The position numbers and the translations under genes were made by a program. From an uncultured Bacteroidales bacterium (GTDB lineage: Bacteria; Bacteroidota; Bacteroidia; Bacteroidales; Paludibacteraceae): a DNA stretch of 64,000 nt. Where the stretch lies: NCBI GenBank assembly GCA_902769535.1, contig CACXPH010000005.1:21972-85971 (forward strand), read 5' to 3'. The notes beneath the pieces were generated by a model. The model saw nothing but the letters and a program-made list of their open reading frames with translations, was not told the DNA's origin and did no database searches. This document shows positions 48,738-57,532 of the stretch, one piece after another. Each line of letters starts with the position of its first letter. The first letter of the stretch is position 1.

Positions 48738-49870
48738 TGGATTACATCATCACGTGGCTATGTTACGGGGATGAGCAGGCGGCCAAACGCGTGGCGTACA
48801 CCGCGGATGAGAAAGCACTTGAGGACCATGACGTGATCATCGTGCCTAACGGTAAGTTGGGTTATCACATCGTGTTACCGGAAATGGATAAGGTGCGTGT
48901 GGAGACCCCTGCGAAAGGTAAGGCGATCATTCGTACGGACATCGTGTATAACACGTTCTTCTTCATCTCCCGTGCCGAAGAGACGTTCAACACGGAGCGT
49001 GATAAACACGATCGTTTTCTGGCAGAGTACTCTATCTTAGGTCAGAAAAACCGCCTGCAGATACCGCTGCTGGACGAACATGCACGACTGCTGCTCAAGT
49101 TACTCAACTGTCCGCTGCCTTCACCCGGGTTCGGACATATATACCTCACCCACGATATAGACACCATCAGTCAGTATCGCTCATTACGCGGTGCCGTCGG
49201 TGGCATCCTGCGTGGCGAAGGAGAGCGTGTGAGGAGCGCATGGCGGGACATTCATAACGACCCGCTCTACACTTTCCCGTGGCTCATAGAGCAAGACGCA
49301 CGTGTACCGCAAGCCGAGACGATCTATTTCGTCAAACAGACAGACGGCAAAGGGTACGACTACCCGCAGTATAAGTTGCGCGGACGAGATTTCAAGCGTC
49401 TCAAACAGATGTTAGCAGACTCCGGCGCTACGTTCGGTGTGCACAGCAGTTATTATGGCGACCTCCCGAAACACCCGATCAGCACACTGCACCGTTCGCA
49501 TTACCTGACGGGTTCCAACAGTCAGTGGAGCCGATTGGTGAAGGCAGGTTATACGGATGATTTCACCATGGGATTCGCCGATCAGGCGGGATTCCGTTTG
49601 CAGACTTCTCGTGCCGTACGGTGGATCAACCCTTACACCTATACACTGACCTCACTGACCATGCACCCGTTGCTCGTCATGGATAACACCTTGAGTCAGA
49701 GCAATTACATGGGCTTGACGGAAGATGAGGCCTATTTCCTTTACGAACGACTGATCACCAAGGTCAAGATGCATCACGGCGACCTGTGTCTGTTATGGCA
49801 TAACAGTATCCTTACCCCGGATACTTACCACCGCTCGTTATACCCTAAAGTACTATCCCTCATCGGATGA
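48716..49870 (+). CDS. Polysaccharide-deacetylase-like protein of a surface glycan cluster
   Basis: A 384-residue protein with NodB/CE4-like features: IYLTHDIDTISQYRSLRGAV (about 142-161) carries the THDID metal motif, FGVHSSYYGDL the following His block, and GFADQAGFR and CLLWHNSILTP the later barrel strands. The first 130 residues form a separate N-terminal domain found with such deacetylases in Bacteroidota glycan clusters. No signal peptide is seen, so a cytoplasmic role on a glycan precursor is possible, or the domain may be non-enzymatic. It overlaps the ABC-F gene by 22 bp and wecB by 4 bp. Confidence 0.78.
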   Translation: MADTKRIVDYIITWLCYGDEQAAKRVAYTADEKALEDHDVIIVPNGKLGYHIVLPEMDKVRVETPAKGKAIIRTDIVYNTFFFISRAEETFNTERDKHDRFLAEYSILGQKNRLQIPLLDEHARLLLKLLNCPLPSPGFGHIYLTHDIDTISQYRSLRGAVGGILRGEGERVRSAWRDIHNDPLYTFPWLIEQDARVPQAETIYFVKQTDGKGYDYPQYKLRGRDFKRLKQMLADSGATFGVHSSYYGDLPKHPISTLHRSHYLTGSNSQWSRLVKAGYTDDFTMGFADQAGFRLQTSRAVRWINPYTYTLTSLTMHPLLVMDNTLSQSNYMGLTEDEAYFLYERLITKVKMHHGDLCLLWHNSILTPDTYHRSLYPKVLSLIG

Positions 49871-50943
49871 AAATCATCACAATCATAGGAGCCAGACCGC
49901 AATTTATCAAAGCGGCCGTAGTCAGTCGAGCGATTCGACAGATGGCTGCACGAGGCATGGATATACAGGAATCGATCCTGCATACAGGTCAGCACTATGA
50001 CTACAACATGAGTGAACTCTTTTTTGATCAGTTAGCTCTTCCTGCTCCCAAGTGGCACTTAGATTGTGGCAATAACACGGCGACGATGAAAACCGTCATC
50101 ACGCCTATTCTGCAAGCTGAACAACCGGATGTAGTACTCGTCTATGGAGATACGAACTCCACCTTGGCGGGGGCTGAAGCCGCGAACGAGTTAGCTATCC
50201 CGGTGGCGCATATAGAAGCGGGTCTGCGCAGTTTTAACAACACGATGCCGGAGGAGCACAACCGTATCGCGACGGACCGAATAGCCACGTGGTTGTTCTG
50301 CCCTACTCGCACGGCCGTAGAAAATCTACATCGCGAGGGCATCACTCGGCAAGTATATCACGTAGGGGATGTTATGTACGATGCCGCGCTGCTGTTCACA
50401 CCGGAAGAGTCAAAGCAAGAAGACGTCTTAACTCAATACGGGTTGCAAGTCCAACCATTTGCGCTCGCCACTATTCATCGCGCCTCTACGGCGGAGAATG
50501 AACAGGCGCTGACAAACATCATCCAGGCGCTATCACAGATTCCGATGCCGGTACTCTTACCGCTTCACCCGCACACCAAGAAGACCGTACAAGCCGTTCC
50601 GGCACTGCAGCGACTACTCGCTCAGGCGACGAATATACGCGTCATCGAACCGGTGGGATACCTGGAGATGTTAGTGTTGGAGCGCCAAGCAAAATATATA
50701 TTGACCGATAGCGGAGGAATGCAGAAAGAGGCTTATTTTCAACGCACTCCGTGCATCACGCTACGTAATGAGACTGAGTGGAACGAGACCGTTCAAGCGG
50801 GCTGGAATCGATTGACAGGAACAGAGACCGCATCTATCCTTCATGCGCTCTCCATGCCTTTCGACACCAAAGAGATTAACGAATACGGGGATGGTCACAG
50901 CGCCGAACAAATAATACACATCTTATGTCCAAACGTATCTTGA
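49867..50943 (+). CDS. wecB: UDP-N-acetylglucosamine 2-epimerase (non-hydrolysing)
   Basis: A 358-residue GT-B-fold epimerase that interconverts UDP-GlcNAc and UDP-ManNAc. MKIITIIGARPQFIKAAVVS is the N-terminal loop, LHTGQHYDYNMSELFFDQL, VYGDTNSTLAGAEAANELAI and HIEAGLRSFNNTMPEEHNRI the active-site blocks (with the catalytic Asp and Glu), and ILTDSGGMQKEAYFQRTPCI the UDP-binding block. UDP-ManNAc would feed the glycosyltransferases just downstream. It overlaps the GT4 gene by 19 bp. Confidence 0.95.
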   Translation: MKIITIIGARPQFIKAAVVSRAIRQMAARGMDIQESILHTGQHYDYNMSELFFDQLALPAPKWHLDCGNNTATMKTVITPILQAEQPDVVLVYGDTNSTLAGAEAANELAIPVAHIEAGLRSFNNTMPEEHNRIATDRIATWLFCPTRTAVENLHREGITRQVYHVGDVMYDAALLFTPEESKQEDVLTQYGLQVQPFALATIHRASTAENEQALTNIIQALSQIPMPVLLPLHPHTKKTVQAVPALQRLLAQATNIRVIEPVGYLEMLVLERQAKYILTDSGGMQKEAYFQRTPCITLRNETEWNETVQAGWNRLTGTETASILHALSMPFDTKEINEYGDGHSAEQIIHILCPNVS

Positions 50944-52139
50944 TACTAACCGATAGCATCGCTCCTCCGGCCTATGCACCGCGCATCGTAAGTCTCTGTC
51001 GCCATCTGAGTGACAGCGATTGGAATTGTACGGTCTTCAGCGACTGTGAGCAAGGTGTGCAGCCCTTCTCTATGCCCTTCGGGGAATGGTATCAGACACA
51101 TTATTATCAATCCGGAAACACGGTATACAAGTATGTTGCGGATAAACTCTTTGATGTACGGGAACGACAATTTAGGACCTTCATTGAAGCGCAAGTGAAC
51201 GTAGCGGAATACGATGTGATCTTTTGCAGTACTTGCTATTATTTCCCGCTGCAGACGACTATGTATCTGGCACGCCAATACAACAAGCCTTTTGTCGTAG
51301 ATATCCGTGATCTGGCAGAACAGTTTGGCAACCTCCCGTACCACACACACACCGTAGGCAGCGCACGCGCTATTAATCAATGGATTCACCGTATCTTCAC
51401 CCAATGGAATATACGCAAACGGAACAAGGTATTAACTGCCGCCGATGAAGTCATAACCATCTCTCCTTGGCACCGCGATTTATTAGCACACATCAATCCC
51501 AAGACACATCTCATCTACAACGGATTTGACGAGCAGGAGTTTTATCCTCGGGATATAAAAAGCGACTCCTTCATTATCTCCTATGCCGGAAAGATATACA
51601 ATCTTCTTTTCCGCGATCCGCGTTTACTCTTTGAGGCCTTGCAACAACTGCTTATTGAGCAGCCGACCATGCGACAGGATCTTCGACTCATCTTCCATAT
51701 AGACGGCGCCTCGATTGAACCCCTCCGCGAATTGGCTGCACAATACGGACTGACTGAAGTATGCGAAGTAAACGGTTATATCCCGAAATCCGAATTGTTA
51801 CCCCTACTCCACCGTTCGTCTATTCTGTTGGTGCTCACCTGCCAAAGTACACCGGAAGGTGCACACGGTATCATGGGAACCAAATTCTACGAGGCTTTGG
51901 GAGTGGAGAAACCCGTTCTTTGTGTTCGCAGCGACGAAGAGTGCCTTGCGCAAGTGATCAACGAGACACAAGCAGGCTTAGCCGGAAGCGATGCGCAAAG
52001 TGTAAAGAAATATATAGACACAATATACCGCGAATGGAAGACTAACGGGTTTACACGCCGGAAAGTACAACATAAAGCACTTTTCTCCCGTTCCGCACAA
52101 AGTGCACAAATTGAAAACATCATAAACCATATAGTATGA
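50925..52139 (+). CDS. Glycosyltransferase family 4-like protein
   Basis: A 404-residue GT-B enzyme. ILILTDSIAPPAYAPRIVSL is the N-terminal loop (the Pro-rich xxPxxxPRxxxLxxxL form), FVVDIRDLAEQFG (about 124-136) a usual block after it, and IYNGFDEQEFYPRDIKSDSF starts the donor domain. GTKFYEALGVEKPVLCVRSD (about 316-335) is the E-containing nucleotide-sugar site. Acceptor and donor are not predictable. Coupled by 19-bp and 4-bp overlaps to wecB and the GT2 fusion gene. Confidence 0.85.
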   Translation: MSKRILILTDSIAPPAYAPRIVSLCRHLSDSDWNCTVFSDCEQGVQPFSMPFGEWYQTHYYQSGNTVYKYVADKLFDVRERQFRTFIEAQVNVAEYDVIFCSTCYYFPLQTTMYLARQYNKPFVVDIRDLAEQFGNLPYHTHTVGSARAINQWIHRIFTQWNIRKRNKVLTAADEVITISPWHRDLLAHINPKTHLIYNGFDEQEFYPRDIKSDSFIISYAGKIYNLLFRDPRLLFEALQQLLIEQPTMRQDLRLIFHIDGASIEPLRELAAQYGLTEVCEVNGYIPKSELLPLLHRSSILLVLTCQSTPEGAHGIMGTKFYEALGVEKPVLCVRSDEECLAQVINETQAGLAGSDAQSVKKYIDTIYREWKTNGFTRRKVQHKALFSRSAQSAQIENIINHIV

Positions 52140-54985
52140 TCAGTTTTATCGTACCTATCTATAACGCCGAGAAATATCTGACGGACTGTATCGACTCGCT
52201 CTTAGGGCAGACCACGACTGAACCGCTGGAGATCATTCTGGTTAACGACGGCAGTACTGACAACAGTCTTAGCATCGCGCAGGCGTACGCCAAGAAGCAT
52301 GCCGAAGACCCGCTGCGTAAGATCCTGCTGTTCACCCAACAGCACTCCGGTCAATCCATCGCTCGTAACTTGGGCATGGAGCAAGCCACGGGTGAGTATA
52401 TCGCTTTTGTGGACGCGGACGACCGTATCGCGCCGGACTGGTGCAATCGTCATCTGAAGGCTATCAAGGGCGTAGACTATGTACAGAGTGGTTACCGACG
52501 CACGTCGGACACGGAAGACAAAGGTTGGCGCGTAGGTATTCGCCAACTGCCGGAACACCGCTACCGCTACACCTCGCCGTGCATGCGACTCTACCGCCGC
52601 AGCGCGCTGCGAAACATCCGGTTTGAAGGAGGGATGATTTATGAAGATGTGATTTTCTCGGCCGATCTGTGGCTGAGTGGAGCGAGCTGCCGTCAGATTC
52701 GTTATGCAGGTTACCTGTACACCAAGAACCCCGACAGCACTACTTCGCGTGTGCATTTAGACGCACAGAAACGCGTGTTGGAAGAGTTGCATAACCGCCT
52801 TCCGTACGCTTCGTGGAAAGGCAAATATATCCTGTGGTTAACGATCATTCGTCTCAGAATGTATTTTATTATGGAGATGCGAAAAGACATGAACGTGCTT
52901 GCCCTGGTGATGTTGTTCACTACGCTTGCAGCCTCGATGAATGCCACTACCCGCTACGCTTCTCCTGACGGCGGTGGGGACGGCAGTTCCTATTTCTCAC
53001 CAACCACTTTTGCCGCCGGTGTCAGCATGCTCCATAATCCGGGCGATACCCTGTATCTGCTGGGCGGAACGTACGAGTTTACGGATAAGATCAGCATTAA
53101 CAAACAGGGTTCGGCACAAAAGCGTATCGTCATCGCCGGTGTTCCGGGTGAGACGCCGATACTCGATTTTCATAAAGTGGCCTACGGCACCCGTGGTATC
53201 ACCATCCATGCCGACGCCTTGTACATCCATCTGCGCGACCTCACCATCGCCTGGTCGGGCAAGAACAACCTCTACTGCGAAGGCTCGTACTGCCTCTTCG
53301 AGCGACTGGACATATACGGTTCGGCCGATACAGGTTGCCAGATGAAGAAAGGCGGCAACAACACCATCCTCAACGTGGATAGCCACGACAATTTCGACTA
53401 TAAAACGATGTCGGGCGCCACAGCTAACTTCGGAGGAAATGCCGACGGCTTTGCTGATAAGCAGTTCAGCGGAGCGGGCAACCACTATATCGGTTGTCGC
53501 GCATGGAACAACAGCGATGACGGATGGGACTTCTTTCAACGCGTCAGTTCGTCCAAGACCATCATTGAGGATTGTATCTGCTTCATGAACGGATGCCCGT
53601 ACTACGACATGAGCCAAAACCCGCGTGCGCTGACCACCGACAAGTCGTGGTTCGACAGCAAGGTGGGCGCCCAGATGACCGACCGCTACGGCCAGACCAT
53701 CACCATCTCGCTTGACCACTACCCCTGCCAGGGCAACGGCAACGGTTTCAAGATGGGCGGTCAATATACGGACCATAAGATCCTCATCCACCACTGCCTG
53801 GCAGTTGGTAATTATGCACGCGGTTTCGACCAGAACAACAACGGTGGCACCATGTGGGTCTATAACTGCTCGGCCTACCAGAACGCCTACAACTACGGTT
53901 TTACCACCGCCTACGGCACCAATACTATCCAGAACTGCATCAGCCTGGCCGGTCAGAATGGTGATTCGTATAAGTCAAAAAACGTAATGGCTAACGACCA
54001 TAACACATGGAATAATGGTTTCTCCGTCTCTGCTACCGACTTTCGTTCGCTCGACACCACACAAATCCTCTCCGCACGACAGGCTGACGGCAGTCTGCCG
54101 GAAGTGGACTTCATGCAGTTGCGGGACGGATCCGCGCTCATAGATGCCGGCATTGATGTCAATCTATGGTACAACGGCTCGGCACCCGATCTGGGATGCT
54201 ACGAAGCGCCGGGCGAGGAACATCGGCCGGATACCATTCCCGAAGACACCGTTCCGGCAGTTCAACCCGTCGGCACGCATGCCGTAGCATTCGTCACCCT
54301 GCCCGATGCCAGCGAAGACAAGCCGCTTCTCCAGTATCTGCGACAGAATGACAGTCTATGGATTGTTGTGACCGAAGCTACTGACCCTACTATCGACTAC
54401 AGTCCCTACGAAGTCATCGTGCTGGGTTGCAAGCCCTCCTCCTCGGCTGCAGGTTTTACGCCACTCAAAGATAATAATCAACCGAAAGTACTGCTCAAGC
54501 CCTGGTTGCTCAAACAAGGCGTCTGGTCATGGGGAACAGCTATCAACACAAGTGATCTGCTGGTCGCAGTAAACCAACCAGAACATCCGCTTTTTCGAGG
54601 ATTGACCATCACGGATGGTCAGATACAACTCTTCTCGCAATGCAACACTAATGCGGTGACGGCCATTAGTGAATGGAATTTTGACGGCACCGTGCAGACA
54701 ATCGGCACCCCGATCTCTAATCCTACCGCGTCCGCCATCGCGATACTATCCAATGACATCGTTATGATTGGCGTCAGCGAATATTCAACCGCCCATCTTA
54801 CTACGGACGGCAAGAAACTCATCGAGAATGCAATACTCTACCAACTGGGTATCACTATGCCCGCATCCGGCATTGAAAATCACCCATTACCAATCACCCA
54901 TTACAAATACATCAAAGATGGTCAACTCTTTATTCAAACGGGCGACGCTGTGTATGACGCTACTGGTCGCCGCCTTATCCGTTAA
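52136..54985 (+). CDS. Chimeric ORF: GT2 glycosyltransferase fused to a secreted PL9-like beta-helix protein with C-terminal sorting-like domain
   Basis: One 949-codon frame with parts belonging to different compartments. Residues 1-240 are GT2: SFIVPIYNAEKYLTDCIDSL, LVNDGSTDNS and YIAFVDADDRIAPDWC, a cytoplasmic enzyme. Residues 246-275 form a signal peptide (MNVLALVMLFTTLAASMNAT from 252). Residues about 276-700 are a right-handed beta-helix like pectate lyase family 9 (NADGFADKQFSGAGNHYIGC, NNSDDGWDFF, GNGNGFKMGG). A Rossmann-like domain (about 715-915) and a short YIKDGQLFIQTGDAVYDATG end resembling type IX sorting domains follow. ATGs at 52871, 52877 and 52889 could start the secreted part separately. 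It may be a lost stop codon, a real fusion or an assembly join. Confidence 0.75.
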   Translation: MISFIVPIYNAEKYLTDCIDSLLGQTTTEPLEIILVNDGSTDNSLSIAQAYAKKHAEDPLRKILLFTQQHSGQSIARNLGMEQATGEYIAFVDADDRIAPDWCNRHLKAIKGVDYVQSGYRRTSDTEDKGWRVGIRQLPEHRYRYTSPCMRLYRRSALRNIRFEGGMIYEDVIFSADLWLSGASCRQIRYAGYLYTKNPDSTTSRVHLDAQKRVLEELHNRLPYASWKGKYILWLTIIRLRMYFIMEMRKDMNVLALVMLFTTLAASMNATTRYASPDGGGDGSSYFSPTTFAAGVSMLHNPGDTLYLLGGTYEFTDKISINKQGSAQKRIVIAGVPGETPILDFHKVAYGTRGITIHADALYIHLRDLTIAWSGKNNLYCEGSYCLFERLDIYGSADTGCQMKKGGNNTILNVDSHDNFDYKTMSGATANFGGNADGFADKQFSGAGNHYIGCRAWNNSDDGWDFFQRVSSSKTIIEDCICFMNGCPYYDMSQNPRALTTDKSWFDSKVGAQMTDRYGQTITISLDHYPCQGNGNGFKMGGQYTDHKILIHHCLAVGNYARGFDQNNNGGTMWVYNCSAYQNAYNYGFTTAYGTNTIQNCISLAGQNGDSYKSKNVMANDHNTWNNGFSVSATDFRSLDTTQILSARQADGSLPEVDFMQLRDGSALIDAGIDVNLWYNGSAPDLGCYEAPGEEHRPDTIPEDTVPAVQPVGTHAVAFVTLPDASEDKPLLQYLRQNDSLWIVVTEATDPTIDYSPYEVIVLGCKPSSSAAGFTPLKDNNQPKVLLKPWLLKQGVWSWGTAINTSDLLVAVNQPEHPLFRGLTITDGQIQLFSQCNTNAVTAISEWNFDGTVQTIGTPISNPTASAIAILSNDIVMIGVSEYSTAHLTTDGKKLIENAILYQLGITMPASGIENHPLPITHYKYIKDGQLFIQTGDAVYDATGRRLIR
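54878..54905 (+). repeat. 14-bp tandem duplication AATCACCCATTACC x2
   Basis: AATCACCCATTACC and AATCACCCATTACA, in frame in the GT2-PL9 gene, encode NHPLPITHYK at the linker before the C-terminal sorting-like domain. Confidence 0.7.
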
Positions 54986-56630
54986 GGCAGAAAACGCGCA
55001 GTATCAGGATATCAATTACACCGTTGATGACAACCATCTGACGGCCGAAGTGACGCTTAACCCGAAAGCATCGGGAGAACTGCTTATTCCCGAGACCATC
55101 GTGGTCGGACAGCACACCTACACCGTCACCGCCGTGGGGGACAAGGCCTTCAAGGGCTGTAAGAACCTGACGACTATCGTGCTTCCGCGTACCATCGAGC
55201 GCGTGTACCGTTCTGCTTTTGACGGCACGGGTATTATGCTCAACAAAGCCAACTGGGCAGAGGGTTGTCTATGGATTGACTCGATCCTAATTGCCACGGA
55301 TAAGACCATCAAACCGCGTTTTGTAGTGCCGGAAGGAACACGTCTGATAGCAGCCGGTGCTTTTCAGGGGAACAAGACCATCGTGCGTGTCGAGCTGCCG
55401 ACCTGCATCTCGCGCATCGATCATGAGACGTTCCGCGACTGCAAGAACCTGCAGAAAGTGGTTATCCCGACGAGTATCACCGCTATCGGCGAAGACGCGT
55501 TCACCGGTTCGGGAATTTATAATAACGAGAAGAAATGGAAGAAAGGTGCGCTCATCATCGACGACTGTCTGATTGCCACCAACAACGACCTGCCGGCCAA
55601 GTATATCTTCAAGAACAAGATTCCTATCCGCCTGATTGCCGAGCGGGCTTTTGCGAACCGCAAGAACCTCAAGTCCGTCACTATTCCTGCCACCGTGGCC
55701 GCCATCCCTTCTGCGGCGTTTCTGAACTGCGAGGCACTGACGGACGTGATCATACCGAACACGGTGAAGAGCGTAGGTAATTTTGCTTTCTACGGATGCA
55801 GTCTGCTCAAGAATGCGCGTTTACCGCAGGAGTTGGAGCAGTTGGGAGCCGGTGCTTTCTATGGGTGCGTGAACCTGAAGGAACAAGTGCTGAGCGATAA
55901 GATCGAAGTGCTCAAACCAGCCACTTTCTATACCTGTCGCGGTTTACGAAACATCACCCTTCCGGCACATCTGCGTCGCTTGGACGACGGTGTTTTTGCC
56001 GGTTGTTCCAACCTCGAAGCAATCGAACTGCCTCGTACGCTCGTTCATCTGGGCGACCAAGCCTTTGCGGGTTGTGCAGCGTTGCGAAAGGTCGTTATAC
56101 CGTCAGGAATCAACTCCTTGCCGAAGCGGGTTTTTCAGGGTTGTACACGACTCTACCGCATTGACCTGCCGGACGGACTGTATGCCATCGGTGACGAGGC
56201 CTTGGACGGTTGTCTGGCGTTAGAGAAGATCAATATTCCCCTCTCCACGTTCCGTATCGGCGTACGGGCGTTCCGCAACTGTCTGCAGTTACGCGGCATC
56301 GTGCTCGTAGACCATATACACATGATCGAGCAGGAGGCGTTCATCGAGTGTAAGATGTTAGAAGAGGTGACCCTGCCTGCGTCTGTCAAGCGCCTGCAGA
56401 GCGGAGCCTTCGCGCATTGTATCAACCTGCAGAAAGTGGTGCTCAACGACTCGCTGAGGTATATTGAGGACGGTGCTTTCTCTAACTGCCGCAGCCTGCG
56501 TGAGGTGCAGTGGAACGACAGTCTCAAGTCCATCGGCGCGGAAGCGTTCCTGGACTGCAAATACTTACGGACGCCTGTTCTGGCGCCCGCAGTAAGTGTC
56601 GGCAAGAATGCCTTCAAGGGTTGTCGCTAA
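54918..56630 (+). CDS. Secreted BspA-like leucine-rich-repeat protein
   Basis: A 570-residue protein: signal peptide (MVNSLFKRATLCMTLLVAAL, cut near SVKA/EN), a short N-terminal domain, then about fifteen BspA-type (LRR_5) repeats of about 23 residues with the pattern xxIGxxAFxxCxxLxxVxLPxx, e.g. LERIDLPDGLYAIGDEALDG-type and FANRKNLKSVTIPATVAAIP. Such proteins are surface or secreted and bind host or matrix ligands in other Bacteroidota. ATG 54918 gives the complete signal peptide, which means a 68-bp overlap with the preceding gene in another frame; ATG 54954 would lack the positive n-region. It ends directly against the convergent metallophosphoesterase gene, with no visible terminator. 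Confidence 0.87.
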   Translation: MVNSLFKRATLCMTLLVAALSVKAENAQYQDINYTVDDNHLTAEVTLNPKASGELLIPETIVVGQHTYTVTAVGDKAFKGCKNLTTIVLPRTIERVYRSAFDGTGIMLNKANWAEGCLWIDSILIATDKTIKPRFVVPEGTRLIAAGAFQGNKTIVRVELPTCISRIDHETFRDCKNLQKVVIPTSITAIGEDAFTGSGIYNNEKKWKKGALIIDDCLIATNNDLPAKYIFKNKIPIRLIAERAFANRKNLKSVTIPATVAAIPSAAFLNCEALTDVIIPNTVKSVGNFAFYGCSLLKNARLPQELEQLGAGAFYGCVNLKEQVLSDKIEVLKPATFYTCRGLRNITLPAHLRRLDDGVFAGCSNLEAIELPRTLVHLGDQAFAGCAALRKVVIPSGINSLPKRVFQGCTRLYRIDLPDGLYAIGDEALDGCLALEKINIPLSTFRIGVRAFRNCLQLRGIVLVDHIHMIEQEAFIECKMLEEVTLPASVKRLQSGAFAHCINLQKVVLNDSLRYIEDGAFSNCRSLREVQWNDSLKSIGAEAFLDCKYLRTPVLAPAVSVGKNAFKGCR

Positions 56631-57527
56631 TTAAGGCCGCGGCAGCAGACTGATGAACTCATAGTTCACGTGCTGTCCCATTTCCATCACCATGTAGAAC
56701 GGGTTCGGTTCGGCATCCGTGCTGGAGTCCACCGTGATATATTTGACGTTCCCATAGCCTGTCACTTCGCGGCTATGATCGTGCCCGCAGAGGTAGTAAT
56801 CGACACCGGCATCGGTCAGCAGACTCGTCAACTCATAGGTCTCTTCGATGGAGAGGTTGGAGGTATGACCTTGCGAGTTATCCTGCTTGAACAGGTGGGT
56901 ATGCGTGAAGACGATTATATACCGGTACCCTGCCTCTTTCTTGGCGTTCAGCAGGTCTTTTAGCCATTTCATCTGATCCGTACCTAAGGTTCCTTCAGCC
57001 GTATCGATACAGATAAAGAGGTCGAGGAGCTTGCTCGTCTGGTAGTCCGTGCCCGTGTAGGTGTCAAACCAATAGGTGGAACTGCCGTAGTACTGCTGCC
57101 ATACATGCCACTGGTTGAAGTAGATGTCATGGTTGCCGCAGGTGAGGAAGACGGTGTCCGTGCGGTTAGTCATCACGCCATCCAGATGCAGAATACTGTC
57201 CGCGTGGTCGAAATGCGCCTGCGCATTGATCAGGTCGCCTAAGAACAGACACAGGTGCGGATTCGTATCGGCTTTATAGGCACGAATGAACTTCTCCAGC
57301 CCGTAATGGGTGGTATCTATATGACTGTCGGTGCAGACGAAGATGCGGTAGTCCGCAGGCATCTGCATATGTACCACACCGACCGAGTCGCTGTAGTGAC
57401 GGGAGTCGGCAAAACGCTGCGCGATCTCGGGACTCGTACCGTCAATCATGCCGATCATGTCGTAGTTCGGGTTGCAGGTGGCAAACATCACACTCAGCAA
57501 GAGCAATACACTTATTCTCGTTTTCAT
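56631..57527 (-). CDS. Calcineurin-like metallophosphoesterase lipoprotein
   Basis: A 298-residue protein with signal peptide and lipobox FATC. Metallophosphoesterase motifs are in order: FVCTDSHIDTTHYG (DxH), LFLGDLINAQAHFDHAD (GD), TCGNHDIYFNQW (GNHD), VFTHTHLF and YYLCGHDHSREVTG (GHxH). It is a periplasmic or surface-exposed phosphoesterase with a binuclear metal site; substrate unknown. I place the start at ATG 57527; a TTG three codons upstream is unlikely. It follows the beta-barrel gene by 5 bp. Its stop abuts the LRR gene stop. Confidence 0.9.
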   Translation of the reverse strand: MKTRISVLLLLSVMFATCNPNYDMIGMIDGTSPEIAQRFADSRHYSDSVGVVHMQMPADYRIFVCTDSHIDTTHYGLEKFIRAYKADTNPHLCLFLGDLINAQAHFDHADSILHLDGVMTNRTDTVFLTCGNHDIYFNQWHVWQQYYGSSTYWFDTYTGTDYQTSKLLDLFICIDTAEGTLGTDQMKWLKDLLNAKKEAGYRYIIVFTHTHLFKQDNSQGHTSNLSIEETYELTSLLTDAGVDYYLCGHDHSREVTGYGNVKYITVDSSTDAEPNPFYMVMEMGQHVNYEFISLLPRP

Positions 57528-57532
57528 GGTGT

